DNA of 64,000 bases from Pohlia nutans (taxonomy: Eukaryota > Streptophyta > Bryopsida > Bryales > Mniaceae). Under the pieces are notes generated by a model. It saw nothing but the letters and a program-made list of their open reading frames with translations, was not told the origin of the DNA and did not search any database. The stretch is taken from the NCBI GenBank assembly GCA_022496805.1, contig CM040101.1, positions 4,218,501 through 4,282,500 of the forward strand, given 5' to 3'. Position 1 is the first letter of the stretch, and each line of letters begins with the position of its first letter. Below, piece by piece: positions 21,232 through 31,626 of the stretch. The position numbers were made by a program, and so were the translations under genes.

Positions 21232-24200
21232 ATGGGCTCTCTGTCCTCATCAACTGTACAACAAAATCACAACGACAACATCAGTATTCCTTCATCTTTG
21301 AGCACACCACCAGCATTCGACCCAGCTGCGACCCAGCGTGACACTTCCGCGTCCTGCGCTATCACAATTGATAGATCCATCTCCGCCGTCGACAAACTAG
21401 AGCTTGAATCGTACAAGCGCAAGTGCAGGCAGCTGGAGCTTGCTCTCCAAGCCAGGCAAGAGAAGGAAGGCCGCGAATTGACGGAAAAGGAAGACGCTGA
21501 CGTCAAGAAAGCCATCGACTACACCGAGTTAGCTGGGCGTCTCCAAGCCAGGAGTATAACCATCACCCACACCTCTGGGGATACCGAATCTGTCGGGGAA
21601 TCGGAACTGCCCAACTCGTACCGACAAATCAAGAACTTGGTGTGGATTGAGAGCCAACCGATCTACAAGACGGCTCTGGCCGAGTGGAAGTGCAGGGTGG
21701 GTTGTTTCGAAGCGAGGGTTGAGCGGAAGATCGCGCGGAGTGCAGCACTGAACAATGAGATTTACAACCTGATTGGGTACTACAGTGTCTTTCAAGGCGT
21801 GCTCTTAACATCTACAGTGGCGACCAGAAGTCTTCGCACAGTGGCCCATCACTTCAACAGGTGTTGACTATAGCTTAGTAAGTGGGTTTACAGGAGATTT
21901 TTTGGGTTAGCATTAATTGATACACAACATGGCACCTAATTAACATTGACTCCCCAAAACTTTGCTACTTGTAGAAATTATTCATGCAAAAATCGTGAAG
22001 GGGTGTGTACAACTTAATATGCACATCAGTTGTACACACCACTATCTTCTCATTAAAATTGCACTTGTGAGGCTTTTTGTTTTGGATTTTTTTTGTATGA
22101 TTTGGAGAGGCCTTTGGTGATTCACTATGGCTCCTAGAAGGTCTGAGAATCAACGTAGGGCAGTTCTTGAGATGTATGAGCGAGGCAACTCATATGGCCA
22201 GATTTCTGCAGTTTTGGGCATTCCTCGAAGCACTTCTTCTGACATAGTGCGAAGGTTCCGTGAGAGAGAGAGTCTAACAGATAAAACTTCACCTGGTAGA
22301 CCTAGAATTCTAGATGAACGCGGTGACCGTGGCATTGTGAGGAGATTAAATGATCCAAATACTAGCATAACGGCAGCTATAGGAAGAGTGTTACGATCTG
22401 AGGGCTTCCAATTGAGTGATAATACGGTGAAAAGGAGTCTTCGGAGGCAAGGGTTGAGAGCATGCGTGAAGACCAAGAAGCCACTTTTGACAAAGAAACA
22501 TCGAGCACGTCGTTTGCAGTGGGCAAAGAAGTGCAAGCATGCAGATTGGGAGTTTTGGGCTCATGTCATTTTTTCTGATGAGTCTAAATTCAATCTTTTT
22601 GGCTCAGATGGACGTCAGTATTGTTGGAGAAAGAGTGGAGATCGTCTTTTAGATCAGCATGTGCAATCTACAGTCAAACATGGTGGAGGAAACATAATGG
22701 TTTGGGGTTGTATGACTTGGGAAGGAGTTGGCAAGCTTCACCTGATTGAAGGGAAGATGGATAAATATGTATATCGCAACATTTTAGAGACGAAACTTAT
22801 GGGTACTATACAGATGCAAGGTTTAGAAGAGGATGAGGTTATTTTCCAGCATGATAATGACCCAAAGCATACTGCACATTATGTTGTAGAGTGGTTGCGT
22901 GCTCAAAAATTTGAGCTTATTGGACACCCTCCACAATCACCTGATCTCAATCCAATAGAACATCTTTGGAATGAAGTAGATCGTCGTCTGAGAAGGTCTA
23001 AAAGGAAACCAACTAGTAAAAGTGACTTATGGGAGAAGATCCAAGAAATTTAGTACGGTATAGAGCCTGATGTTGTTAGGAAGTTAATACGCTCTATGCC
23101 TCAAAGAGCTCTTGATGTCTACCATGCAAGAGGTGGCCACACACGGTGGTAGTGTTTGTGAGTGCTTATGAGTTGAATCATTGAGTTATAAAGGTGTTTA
23201 GTAATTTTTAGTCTTATTTTCTATAGTTGATATGCAATAAAAATCAATTTGACCATAAAGAATTGTACAGGCTTGTTACACATTTGAATTATTGTGTGTT
23301 TTTCTAATTCATATTTTCATTGAAAACTTTGTGTTTTATGCCTGTTGCAACTATACGTGCTTGTGATTGTGTTCTTGTTATTTTATGAGAGTTCATGTAG
23401 ATTTGGCAAGTATTTAAAAAAAAAAACTCCTCTTGTACAACTATTTGTGGTTGCCACTGTACCTCTCAATCGAACTATTTGCATTGCCAAAACGTCGGAA
23501 TCGTAATTGCGTTATCTCTGTTGGCGTCTGTGAGTTGTCTTATCGCTCTCATTGTGCGGTTAAACCGAATTTCTGCTCTTGACAAGACAATTTGCTGCGA
23601 AGAGACATCCCTCAAGGTTTGCTGCTCTTCACTGTGCAAGATCTTTTATTCATTTGTTTCAAACTGAAGATAAAAATCAATTCAATTTGTAGAGACTAAG
23701 TAATGGTGCAATGAGACGTGTGTTAAAAGCAAATAGTGTCATCTTGGGATTCATCACTCAAAATAATGGACTTCTTATGATTAATAAAATCATTATTTGT
23801 AGTTATGGGAATGGTGACTTGAAAGTCAAAAGGTAAAAAGTCAAATAGTATAAGCGTATTAGTAGCATGTTGAGGCTCATTTGTCTAAAAGAATGAATGT
23901 CTTCTATCTAATAGAATTGTGACATGTGAATATAAGTATAATGATTATATGAAATAAAATTATATAAAATTTGTATATTTAAATTCATTTCTCTTTGGGT
24001 AGAGATACTTGCAATTAGCCACTTCTTCATTAACAAATAGATTTTGTTTACCAATTGCCAAGCATGACTATTAGCTCATCAAGCTCTCGTATATAAAAGT
24101 CGGCTGATTTGGGAATTGGATGCTCAGGAAGCAAGGGAAAGAATATCATCATTGAAAAGATATGGCGAGGCGTTTCGGTTTTATGACTTCCTAGAGGATA

Positions 24201-24349
24201 AAGAAAAATCCATCAAGTGTTGTACTCGCAAAAAGTTCAAACTTTGCGGCCTCAATACCCGGTGTCTAGTGATTTTGAACATAATATCATTCTCATTGAT
24301 ATTTGCGATGGCACACCCGGTGATTTTGTGCCATCCCAGTTCCAAGTAG
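21232..24349 (+). CDS. Unrecognised coiled-coil / membrane protein gene, interrupted by a Tc1-type transposon
   Basis: Three coding segments look like one plant gene. Segment 1 (21232-21860): acceptor TTTGCAG just upstream, ATG in MGSLSSS, low-complexity N-terminus, charged coiled-coil (VDKLELESYKRKCRQLELAL), then NEIYNLIGYYSVFQGVLLTS, which I recall, without certainty, from an uncharacterised plant family. Segment 2 (about 23485-23616) gives a membrane helix (VGIVIALSLLASVSCLIALI) and ends at donor CTCAAG/GTTTGC. Segment 3 (24128-24349) follows acceptor ATGCTCAG in phase: EARERISSLKRYGEAF, then a second hydrophobic stretch and a stop. The segment 2-3 splice is sound. Segment 1 has a possible donor AACAG/GTGTTG, but no in-phase AG acceptor exists before segment 2, where the transposon lies, so the gene may be disrupted. 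Leader exons probably lie at 18.9-21.2 kb. Function unknown. Confidence 0.55.
22002..22040. other. Inverted repeat ahead of the Tc1 transposase
   Basis: GGTGTGTACAACT (22002-22014) pairs perfectly with AGTTGTACACACC (22028-22040). It may be part of the transposon terminus or a transposase-binding site. No precise TA-flanked end could be fixed. Confidence 0.45.
22127..23152 (+). pseudogene. Tc1-type (DD34E) transposase with one premature stop
   Basis: Near-complete Tc1/mariner-superfamily transposase, the DDE enzyme that cuts and pastes the element at TA sites. It starts at an ATG in good context, has an N-terminal helix-turn-helix (AVLEMYERGNSYGQISAVLG), a GRPR motif (residues 57-60), and catalytic Asp151 (IFSDESKFNLFG), Asp243 (QHDNDPKHTA) and Glu278 (SPDLNPIEHLW); Asp243 and Glu278 are 34 residues apart (DD34E). 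TAG at 23051-23053 interrupts codon 309 where relatives often have Trp (TGG); the same frame then runs on with LIRSMPQRALDVYHARGG to the natural end at 23150-23152, about 341 codons. No other damage is seen. The ends of the element are not clear: AGTTGTACA at 22028 and its inverse at 23434-23442 are a weak candidate pair. Confidence 0.93.
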
Positions 24350-24449
24350 TCGCGAAGTTTTCTAAAGTAACACTCAACTACCTATATACATATCAAGTAG
24401 TACGTGTAATTAAAGTACTGAACACTTTCTACTAGGTAGTAGTACGAAG

Positions 24450-24854
24450 ATGAAGACGACGGAATTCATAAATGGCACTGACAGCGTGATCACATTAAAG
24501 GAAGGAAACAGTGGAATGCAGAGATTATTATACAAGCTTGCTAGGGAGGGTGATGCCAACAACTCCTACAAAATGACTTTGGATACAAATGCTACCTATA
24601 GGGAGTACCATTTGTCAATGATACCTGCGTCCAGTGCAGGGACAATTGTTGTGTCCTCCGATGTCCTGATCGACAACAAAGTGATCACCATCATAGAAGT
24701 CGCACCTGGAGTGTTCTCTTGGGAAGGAATTCCTCGCATCCAAAAACAGTCAAGCGGGCAGTCAAGTTTATCTCAAATTCCCGATACAACTTGTTCTTCA
24801 CCCATTGTCATCAAAAGCAGCCATACTAACAAATTGAATTGTGTGATCATGTAG
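24450..24854 (+). CDS. Small intronless protein of unknown function, 134 aa
   Basis: One open frame from ATG 24450 to TAG. The protein has no signal peptide or membrane segment and is rich in beta-type strands: NGTDSVITLKEGNSGMQRLL, TLDTNATYREYHLSM, TIVVSSDVLIDNKVITIIEV, then a short F-x-WEGIPR. A low-complexity Ser-rich tail follows and ends KLNCVIM, which resembles a C-terminal prenylation CaaX box (CVIM). The layout reminds me of an uncharacterised small plant family (DUF7748-like), but that is recollection, not a search. It starts about 100 bp after the upstream gene's stop, same strand. Confidence 0.6.
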   Translation: MKTTEFINGTDSVITLKEGNSGMQRLLYKLAREGDANNSYKMTLDTNATYREYHLSMIPASSAGTIVVSSDVLIDNKVITIIEVAPGVFSWEGIPRIQKQSSGQSSLSQIPDTTCSSPIVIKSSHTNKLNCVIM

Positions 24855-24869
24855 AGCTCTTCTGTAATT

Positions 24870-26150
24870 TATAATTAATATATTAGTCCTATTGTCTTAG
24901 GTCAAAAGAAAAAGTAAGCATCAATTCTCTCCAAAATGAACTTGTGGTGTGTTTAAACAACTTCCTATTGCAATGCTAGTTTGCATTATAGATAGCTCGG
25001 AGGAGGAAACCAACATATTATATGGTTTCTTTCTCATGTACGGTGCTTTGAAGCTAGACCCATGCAATTGAAGATCCCCAATCTTAGCTTCATGTGTTTT
25101 TTGAAGATTTTCATAAATCACTAAGCCAAATAAGTTGTTTTATTTAGGGCCTAATAAAAAAATAAAAAATAAAAACTTCATCACCTTAAAATATCAATGT
25201 TTTTCTATGCTTTTGTGTCTATACCTTATTGTTTCTGTATAATTACAATCAATTTCTATTAGCTTACCCAAGAAATGTGAAAACTTATAAAAGAATTTTG
25301 ATGGAATTAGTTATCTTTAAACAACTAAAGCCTACTCCTACTAGTTTAATTATATTATGACACACTAAGCATTTGTTATCACCAAGCAAGAGCCTTGTTG
25401 GTACTTTGATAGTGGAGGCAAATCGTAAAAGTATTTGTAGAGTCACAACATCAAGGTTCAAAATTCATTAAAGCATGCAAATCTAATTCTTGATGATTTA
25501 GATTAAGAGTCTCTTCAATCTTATCAAGTGGTGTATGGGCATTAGTGTCATGAACCTCAACTTCAGTAGTTGCCATTGAGTTTGGATAGTAGAGTCACTC
25601 TTAGACTCTTCACTCCCTTTTGCCATTGGTGTAAACTTTTCAGTGAGTCTAAGCCTTATTGATTATTACCAAGGCTTTCACAGGGATGGGTGCATGTGCT
25701 CTAAGAGCGTCTCGAGTTGGGCTAAATATGGCTCTAGCACAAACAGGTTGTAAGGGGTGCAACCATTGAACATGCGGAGGGTTTGGCTCCACATCCCACA
25801 GGTCTCCATAGGATATCCCCCTCCCATTCCATTTGCACCACCCGACTCTCCTCTCACGTGCAGTGAGCTGAAAACCTCAAAAAGACGCTCCAAATGTGAA
25901 TGGCCTTTGCCATTTTGTGATTGCCCATCCTGGACCATTTCCTTCATGGACATTGAAAATGACCCCTCCAATAGACAATGCCGACAGAAGGACACGGTAA
26001 TAGGTGTCGCGGAATAAGGGTTCTGTCAGCCAAAACCGTGCTCAGGATAGGGTCATCTTCTCCGTCGCCTTTGCAGCGCTGAGAGGTTTTTCCTTAAACC
26101 CCACGAACCCAATTTGGCCGTGGGAACTCTTTTGGCATCAGTGGCCATTC
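24870..26150. other. Intergenic DNA
   Basis: A+T-rich to about 25640, then a G+C-richer block (25680-26030) with open frames on both strands that show no recognisable motif. This block lies 150-500 bp upstream of the S6 gene and may be its promoter or an unrecognised repeat. Confidence 0.4.
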
Positions 26151-26190
26151 TTTGGCCATTCTTTGAAAGAATTCTCGGAATAGTGTCACC

Positions 26191-28530
26191 ATGTCGGCGC
26201 TTGCTCAAGCGGCCACAACAGTTGTTGGTGGCAACAGCTTGTTGGTAGAGCAGAGCTCGAGTCCTGCTGGTTCTAGCTCTGGACGCGTTTGCTCAGGTGC
26301 GCAAACCGAATCGTCTGTTGTCCTTCCATTTCTTTTGCGTCTTATTTTTATTTTTGCTTAATATGAGTTTTTTTGGCTAAAATGTGGGATGACAGTGTCT
26401 GCGCGAGGATCATCATGGCAGAGTGAGCATCGTCTGCTGTGCGTTTCGACGCAGGCCAGAAGTACATGGCAGGTTGGAACCCCGTGCTTTTCATTTTTTC
26501 AAGGGAGTCCTATTGGTGATTTGAAAATTGAAATTTGAAAAATAGAAAGCATTTTTTTTGGCGATTTACAATTTGTTTTACTACATATACATAGCTTTCT
26601 ATAGAATTGTTGGCTATACGTTTTCAAATAGTAAGTTGGCGATATATTGCCAAAAAATAAATCACTGGCAGGTAGGAACCCGTGGCTAAGTGTGGACAAG
26701 AAATGTTCCGCGAATTGAAAGAATTGGTGATAAATTCTGTCTATGTGTAAATTTTCTCGATGCAGGTGCGTGCCAAGCCTCAACGTCAGAAAGAAGATGA
26801 TGACGACGATGTTTTCTTCCCAGAAGCTGAAGAAATTGATAGAGGTAACGGACACTGGCTCTTTGTTCGCATTTGAAATTGTGTCTGTGTTTGGACAGAC
26901 GAATACTTCTTTGGTTGTTTAGAGCGGATAATTTTCTTTCATCTTTTAGGGTTTCTACTCTTATCATGTAGGTTCAAAATGACTGTTGCTTACGTTGTTG
27001 TTGTACCACTTCCTTACAGAGGCACTTCAAGCATTTTTGGATCTCGAACTTCAAACGGATTATGATCTAGACGACGGTATGTTGCGTTTGCCTTGTTGTA
27101 ATTGTGTTAACCCTAAAGAACCACGAATCTCAAATTAGGCCTCATGTTTTTTCAATAGTCATTCTTTTTTCAATTTTATTAATTTTTGGACGAACATATA
27201 CATTGTTTGTGGTGATATAAAATTTAACCCCATCTGAACGCGTAACATTTTATAACAGTAGGGTTCCAAACCCCCTTGTGCTTGGATCGAATTTTACAGA
27301 TACAGTAACTTTTCTTGGAACTATGGTGAGAGAGGACATTTGGCATTGTATGAGAGAATTTAGTAAGAACCAAACAAGGAAAACTTACTAAAGGTGTGAA
27401 GAAAAGAGCATCCAAGAGTATGCAAGAGCATCGGAGAGAATCTTGGAAACTTTAGTAGGGGTAGAAAGTGTAGGGCTTAATAATGTAATGTAGAAAGTGT
27501 AGGGCTTAGTAACATGATGCATCAAAGTGGTCATTTTAAAGCCATGAAATTTCGGTCGTTTAGGAGTAATCTATGATGGATACCTGTTCTTTTTCGGTTC
27601 TATATTTTGTGTCTCAGGGCTTAAGGTTTGGTGTTGTGAGATTGTTGTGATCAATTTTAGGTTTTATGTCATTCAATGTACGCAACGCCGTGTTGTGACT
27701 TATTCAATGGATTTTCTTTTGGGATGCAGCTCGGCATTATGAGATTATGTTCTTGGTTCCTGAGAAAGAAGTTGAGAAGGTACCAGACGTGATCAAGAAG
27801 GTTGAAGGTAAGTTGAAAGCTCTAGATTCTATACATTGTATCTGGAATTCTTAAAAGTATAGGATTCGTCGAATGTGCACTTTTTGAGGATTTTCCTGCA
27901 TGCATATTGTGAAAAATCAATAATTCAGATGAGACCAAATTTTATATCACCAGAATCAGTGAAGAACATTGCATGTGTTGGTCAAACAAAATATAAATTT
28001 GAAAAAAAGAAGTCCACATGGGACCTACTCAAAACTGCTAGAAAAACATGAGGCCCAATTTGGGCTTCTTGGTTCTTTAGGGGTTAATGACAGTATGTGT
28101 ATACATTGTATATTCGTGAAATGTGCTTTTTATGAGGATTTTCCTGCACGCAGCCTTTGTTGCAGAACAGAAGGGGAAGATTTGGAGGGTGAATGACTGG
28201 GGTCTGAGAAAACTAGCCTACAAAATCAAGAAAGCCGAACGAGCAAATTACGTACTCATGAACATAGAAATGAAAGCTGCAGCTATCAATCAGTTGAACA
28301 CAATGTTTGAGAAGGATGAGCGGGTGATTCGGCACATGTGCATTTCGCAAAAAGAAGCCCAAGTGGAAGACTCTGTGCCACCTCCCAACTATTATTCCGA
28401 GGCCGCAGAGGGTGAAGAAGAGGATGACTCTGATTATGAAGACGAAGAGGACGAGGACGAGGAGGAAGAGGAAGAGAAGAGGGAATGGGATCAGGTTGTT
28501 CAGGGGCAGGAAAGCTCTGCTGCACTTTAG
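26191..28530 (+). CDS. PRPS6: Plastid ribosomal protein bS6c, 6 exons
   Basis: Complete 257-aa nuclear gene for the chloroplast 30S subunit protein S6. Exons: 26191-26296, 26396-26472, 26766-26844, 27020-27076, 27730-27807, 28154-28530; all junctions are GT-AG and in frame. Residues 1 to about 60 are a Ser/Ala-rich chloroplast transit peptide. The S6 domain starts at RHYEIMFLVPEKE and includes WRVNDWGLRKLAYKIKKAER, ANYVLMNIEMKA and LNTMFEKDERVIRHM, the usual S6 beta-alpha-beta features. The C-terminus carries a long acidic tail (runs of Glu/Asp after YYSEAAEGEEED), an extension typical of plastid S6. Intron 5 contains an inserted repeat and a duplicated acceptor region. Fragments of exon 6 occur at 19.2-19.5 kb. 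Confidence 0.93.
27111..27260 (+). mobile_element. TTAA-type MITE, family T, in S6 intron 4 (right end unclear)
   Basis: Begins at TTAA (27107-27110) with CCCTAAAGAACCACGAATCT, then TTAGGCCTCATGTTTTTTCA as in the other family T copies. Similarity fades after the CCCCATCTGAA block near 27240. Confidence 0.6.
27912..28083 (-). mobile_element. TTAA-type MITE, family T, in S6 intron 5 (inverted, one end)
   Basis: Read on the minus strand it starts after TTAA (28084-28087) with CCCCTAAAGAACCAAGAAGC and GGGCCTCATGTTTTT and follows the family T order to the CACAATATGCATGCAGG side at about 27897. No TTAA is visible at the far end. It lies between two direct copies of the exon 6 acceptor region (27876-27903 and 28121-28152). 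Confidence 0.65.
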
Positions 28531-28539
28531 GTTTTGCAC

Positions 28540-29530
28540 TGTCAAGGTACTTGGAACTCCATTGCCAGCACTTGCGAAGTTGCACGAGAGCCCCAATTGT
28601 AAGCAGTGAGTGTTAATTTTTGCTCTTCTCACTGGTTAGAGATTCTTGTTTGTATTCATCCCATTTATCTATACATTTAATTAAGCTCGTTTGGGATAGC
28701 AATGGTTTGTATCCACTTGCAACATTGAAAACATTTGGCAATTTCTGTGCTTCACAACATTCTAGGGCTTCACTTCACTCTTTGCTATAGTGATGATGAG
28801 GAAACCTCCTATCACCCATGACTCCATGCATGAAAACTGTTGCCTTGTACACGCAATGGCTGAATCAATTGCACCATGGGTTTAGCATGGCTGGATTCTG
28901 CACACGCACCAGTGTTTTTCGAGTACAAAAAGAGAATTGCAAGGGTATGCAGTTATTTTTTCTTGTATTCTGTTCAAAAAGTTCTGGACAAGATGTAAAG
29001 GTAGTATTGTAAAGGGGCTAAAACACATCATGTCTTTGAACAAATGAATATTCTGGATGACCAGCAGAGTGAAAATGCTCTGAATTATCATGAATATGGC
29101 CACTCCACATACCCAACATCGATAGACAAGGTGTCCATGGGCGAGTATAAGAGAAGCAGTCGGCAGTCCATCTAGCACGACTATGCTTGAACAGGATCTG
29201 TTCTATAGTGCGTACATCTAATCTGTGATCTCTATCATAGACAAGTATCCCAACCCGGACGATGATCCATGGCCCTCCTTCCAGAGCGCGATTGCCGCAG
29301 CTGCTTGTGTCGATCTCCGGAGCTTGCAAGCGGCATGCTAGATGAACGTCCCGTCTGCCCTTCTGCAGGCGGGAAGGAAGGAGGGCGTTCTGACGGGTAC
29401 AACTATCTTTCTTTCTCGTGCAAAAACGTTCTTTTTTCACTCTTTTTGTTACAGAATCATATGACTACAATTGAACAGTGCAACCTTCACCCTCAAGTAA
29501 TCTCATGCCCTTGAACACAGTGATGCAATT

Positions 29531-29566
<36 letters not shown>

Positions 29567-30060
29567 TTTTGGTTTGTTGCTGCTGCAAGATTTGGGTAAG
29601 TGCCACTATAATTTGGAGCGTAAAAATTGCAAATTTTTTTAGGCTATTGGACTACAAACTTTGCAAAGAGAGATATGAGCAATGAAATTTTCTATATGTT
29701 TACTCAACTTGATTTTAATAAATTCATCACTAATATTTTTTTACTCAATTATTAAGTAAAACTATGAAAGGCAAAGGAAAAATTCATTGTAAATGGAATT
29801 TTTGTTTTCTAGAAGTGATATGTATGTATGTATGTATGTATAAATAAGAATACAATATTAGTCAAACATAAAAATAAAAATAAAAGATATTATGAACATA
29901 AACACATCTTTTGAACGGACACATAGGAAATCCATAACTTTATTGGATCCTACTGTACTGAACAACATAACATTCTATACAAGCCTTGTACTATACCCCT
30001 TTCTTATTCTTAGGAGAGCCCTTTTTTATTCTTGTTTTAGTCCATTTTTAAAAGCACTCC
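28540..30060. other. Intergenic DNA with a long T run
   Basis: An open frame on the minus strand at 29018-29440 (140 codons) has no recognisable domain; I do not call it a gene. There is a run of about 33 T at 29533-29565, and a TATG repeat at about 29818-29840. Confidence 0.5.
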
Positions 30061-30077
30061 ATAAATCTTACTATTAA

Positions 30078-30618
30078 CCCTTTAACGCGAATGTGTCCAT
30101 ATCATGGACGACAAACAGATTGCAACCTTTATCAATACTACATCTTTCACAGTTTTTCAATCCATCCAAATTTCTCTTGGTTCTTGTACTAGTTGACTAT
30201 CATTTGTACAGTATGGATTTTCAAATAAGATATTGTGATTTTTTGAAAAACAACATAATTGGTTTAGGTCAAGTTTCATTCTTAGTTCAAAAAGTGAGAC
30301 CTTAACCATGATTTTCCAAAATAAGTAGAATCAAATAATGGAAATCATACCATCTTGTAGTGCATGTTATTCCGATTTCATTACAATAATTTTTTACTTT
30401 TTTGTGATAATTTTGGATTTCAAATTGAATTCAAGAGAAAACCTTGCAAAATTTATTTTAAAATATTAATAAAAAAATATGATGAATCCAAATGTACATA
30501 TGTGATCTTTACATTGACATTTTACAACTTTGTTTCGTACATCAACTCCATTTTTGTTTTTCATCAAACAATTTATAACGAATCTTTGAAAACAGTGTTG
30601 AATCGGGATGTTAAAGGG
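30078..30618. mobile_element. TTAA-type element, family Q, 541 bp
   Basis: TTAA at 30074-30077 and 30619-30622 flanks ends CCCTTTAACGCGAATG and TCGGGATGTTAAAGGG. CCC/GGG ends with a TTAA target are the hallmark of piggyBac-superfamily elements. No transposase is seen. The start of a related shorter copy is at 36746. It ends a few bases before the large Tc1-like element at 30630. Confidence 0.7.
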
Positions 30619-30829
30619 TTAATGTTGTACAGTCAGGTCCAATATGCTTACGAATTCCCCTCTGCAGGAATTTTTTTTTTAAACTTTGAACGATGCTTGT
30701 GTACTCAAAAATGATCCGATTTGGAAACTGTAAAGTGCATTGGAATCACATTGGAGTGTACTACAATGTCATAACAAATTTACACATATATGAGTGAAAA
30801 TCACACATCAAGTTAAAAATATTATATAC

Positions 30830-31372
30830 ACTATCTATCATTGAGTGTTTCACCCTTGGCTTCAATTACAGTGTCCATTCTAGCAAGTATATTTGAAATG
30901 AGCGTTTGAAATTGTTTTTGAGATACTTGAGCCTATACTTGTTGAATGATTTGTATCATTTCATTTGTCTCCTTTGTAATTTCTTCTTTTGTAATGGTGT
31001 AGGGGCTTTCACGGGTTTTGACAAAAATTCATTTGTTATCATTCCTCCAACTAAACAATGAGTAGTTGATTTTGTGGAACTTATTTATGAAAATACATTG
31101 ATGGACTTTTATTTTATGCATGATAGACCTATTCAACTCACATTGATGGAGGATGGTGCTTCAATACACCGTAGTAGGTACTCTGATGATTGGAGACAAG
31201 CCCATGTAATCAAAAAGATTACGAAGGAGACAAATGAAATGATACAAATCATTCAACAAGTATAGGCTCAAGTATCTCAAAAACAATTTCAAACGCTCAT
31301 TTCAAATATGCTTGCTAAAATGAACATTGTAATTGAAGCCAAGGGTGAGAACACTCAATGGTAGATAGTGTA
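30830..31372. repeat. 155-bp inverted repeat inside the large Tc1-like element
   Basis: 30830-30985 is the reverse complement of 31217-31372 with few mismatches (shared ATGATACAAATCATTCAACA, AAACAATTTCAAACGCTCAT). The right arm is the 3' end of the transposase relic, so the left arm is an inverted duplicate of it. Confidence 0.85.
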
Positions 31373-31375
31373 TAT
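31074..31375 (+). pseudogene. Relic of a Tc1/mariner-type transposase
   Basis: The frame reads LMEDGASIHRSRYSDDWRQA, which matches the block around the second catalytic Asp of Tc1-like transposases (xxDGAPxH). The part that should carry SPDLNPIE and the third acidic residue is missing. After an in-frame stop near 31265 the text continues VSQKQFQTLISNMLAKMNIV and EAKGENTQW to a stop at about 31363, a typical Tc1 C-terminus. It cannot make an active enzyme. Confidence 0.7.
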
Positions 31376-31626
31376 AAGATTTTTAACTTGTTGTATGATT
31401 TTCACTAATAACACCCATTTCATTAAAAGTGCACAATAGCATGTGCACTTTTAATTTTGGTCAAAATTTGCTTTTGGATAATTGGAATACCTAAAAATAC
31501 TAGTAAAAATGATTTGCAAGTTTTTTTATAAGTTTTTTTATTTTTTTATTTTTTTACATTGAATTGATGCTACCATTTCCAATACGACAAATACTTATTC
31601 CAAATGAGTTAATTCATAAAATAAAA

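Noticed and set aside
22028..23442. AGTTGTACA pair as the definite ends of the Tc1 element
   Set aside because: Only 9 bp, no TA flank on either side, and the left copy is part of a local palindrome; kept only as a weak candidate.
25678..26017. Overlapping open frames of about 100 codons on both strands upstream of S6
   Set aside because: No motif recognised, and open frames on both strands point to composition and not to a gene.
29018..29440. A 140-codon frame on the minus strand
   Set aside because: No domain, signal, homologous look or splice context; composition alone can explain an open frame of this length.
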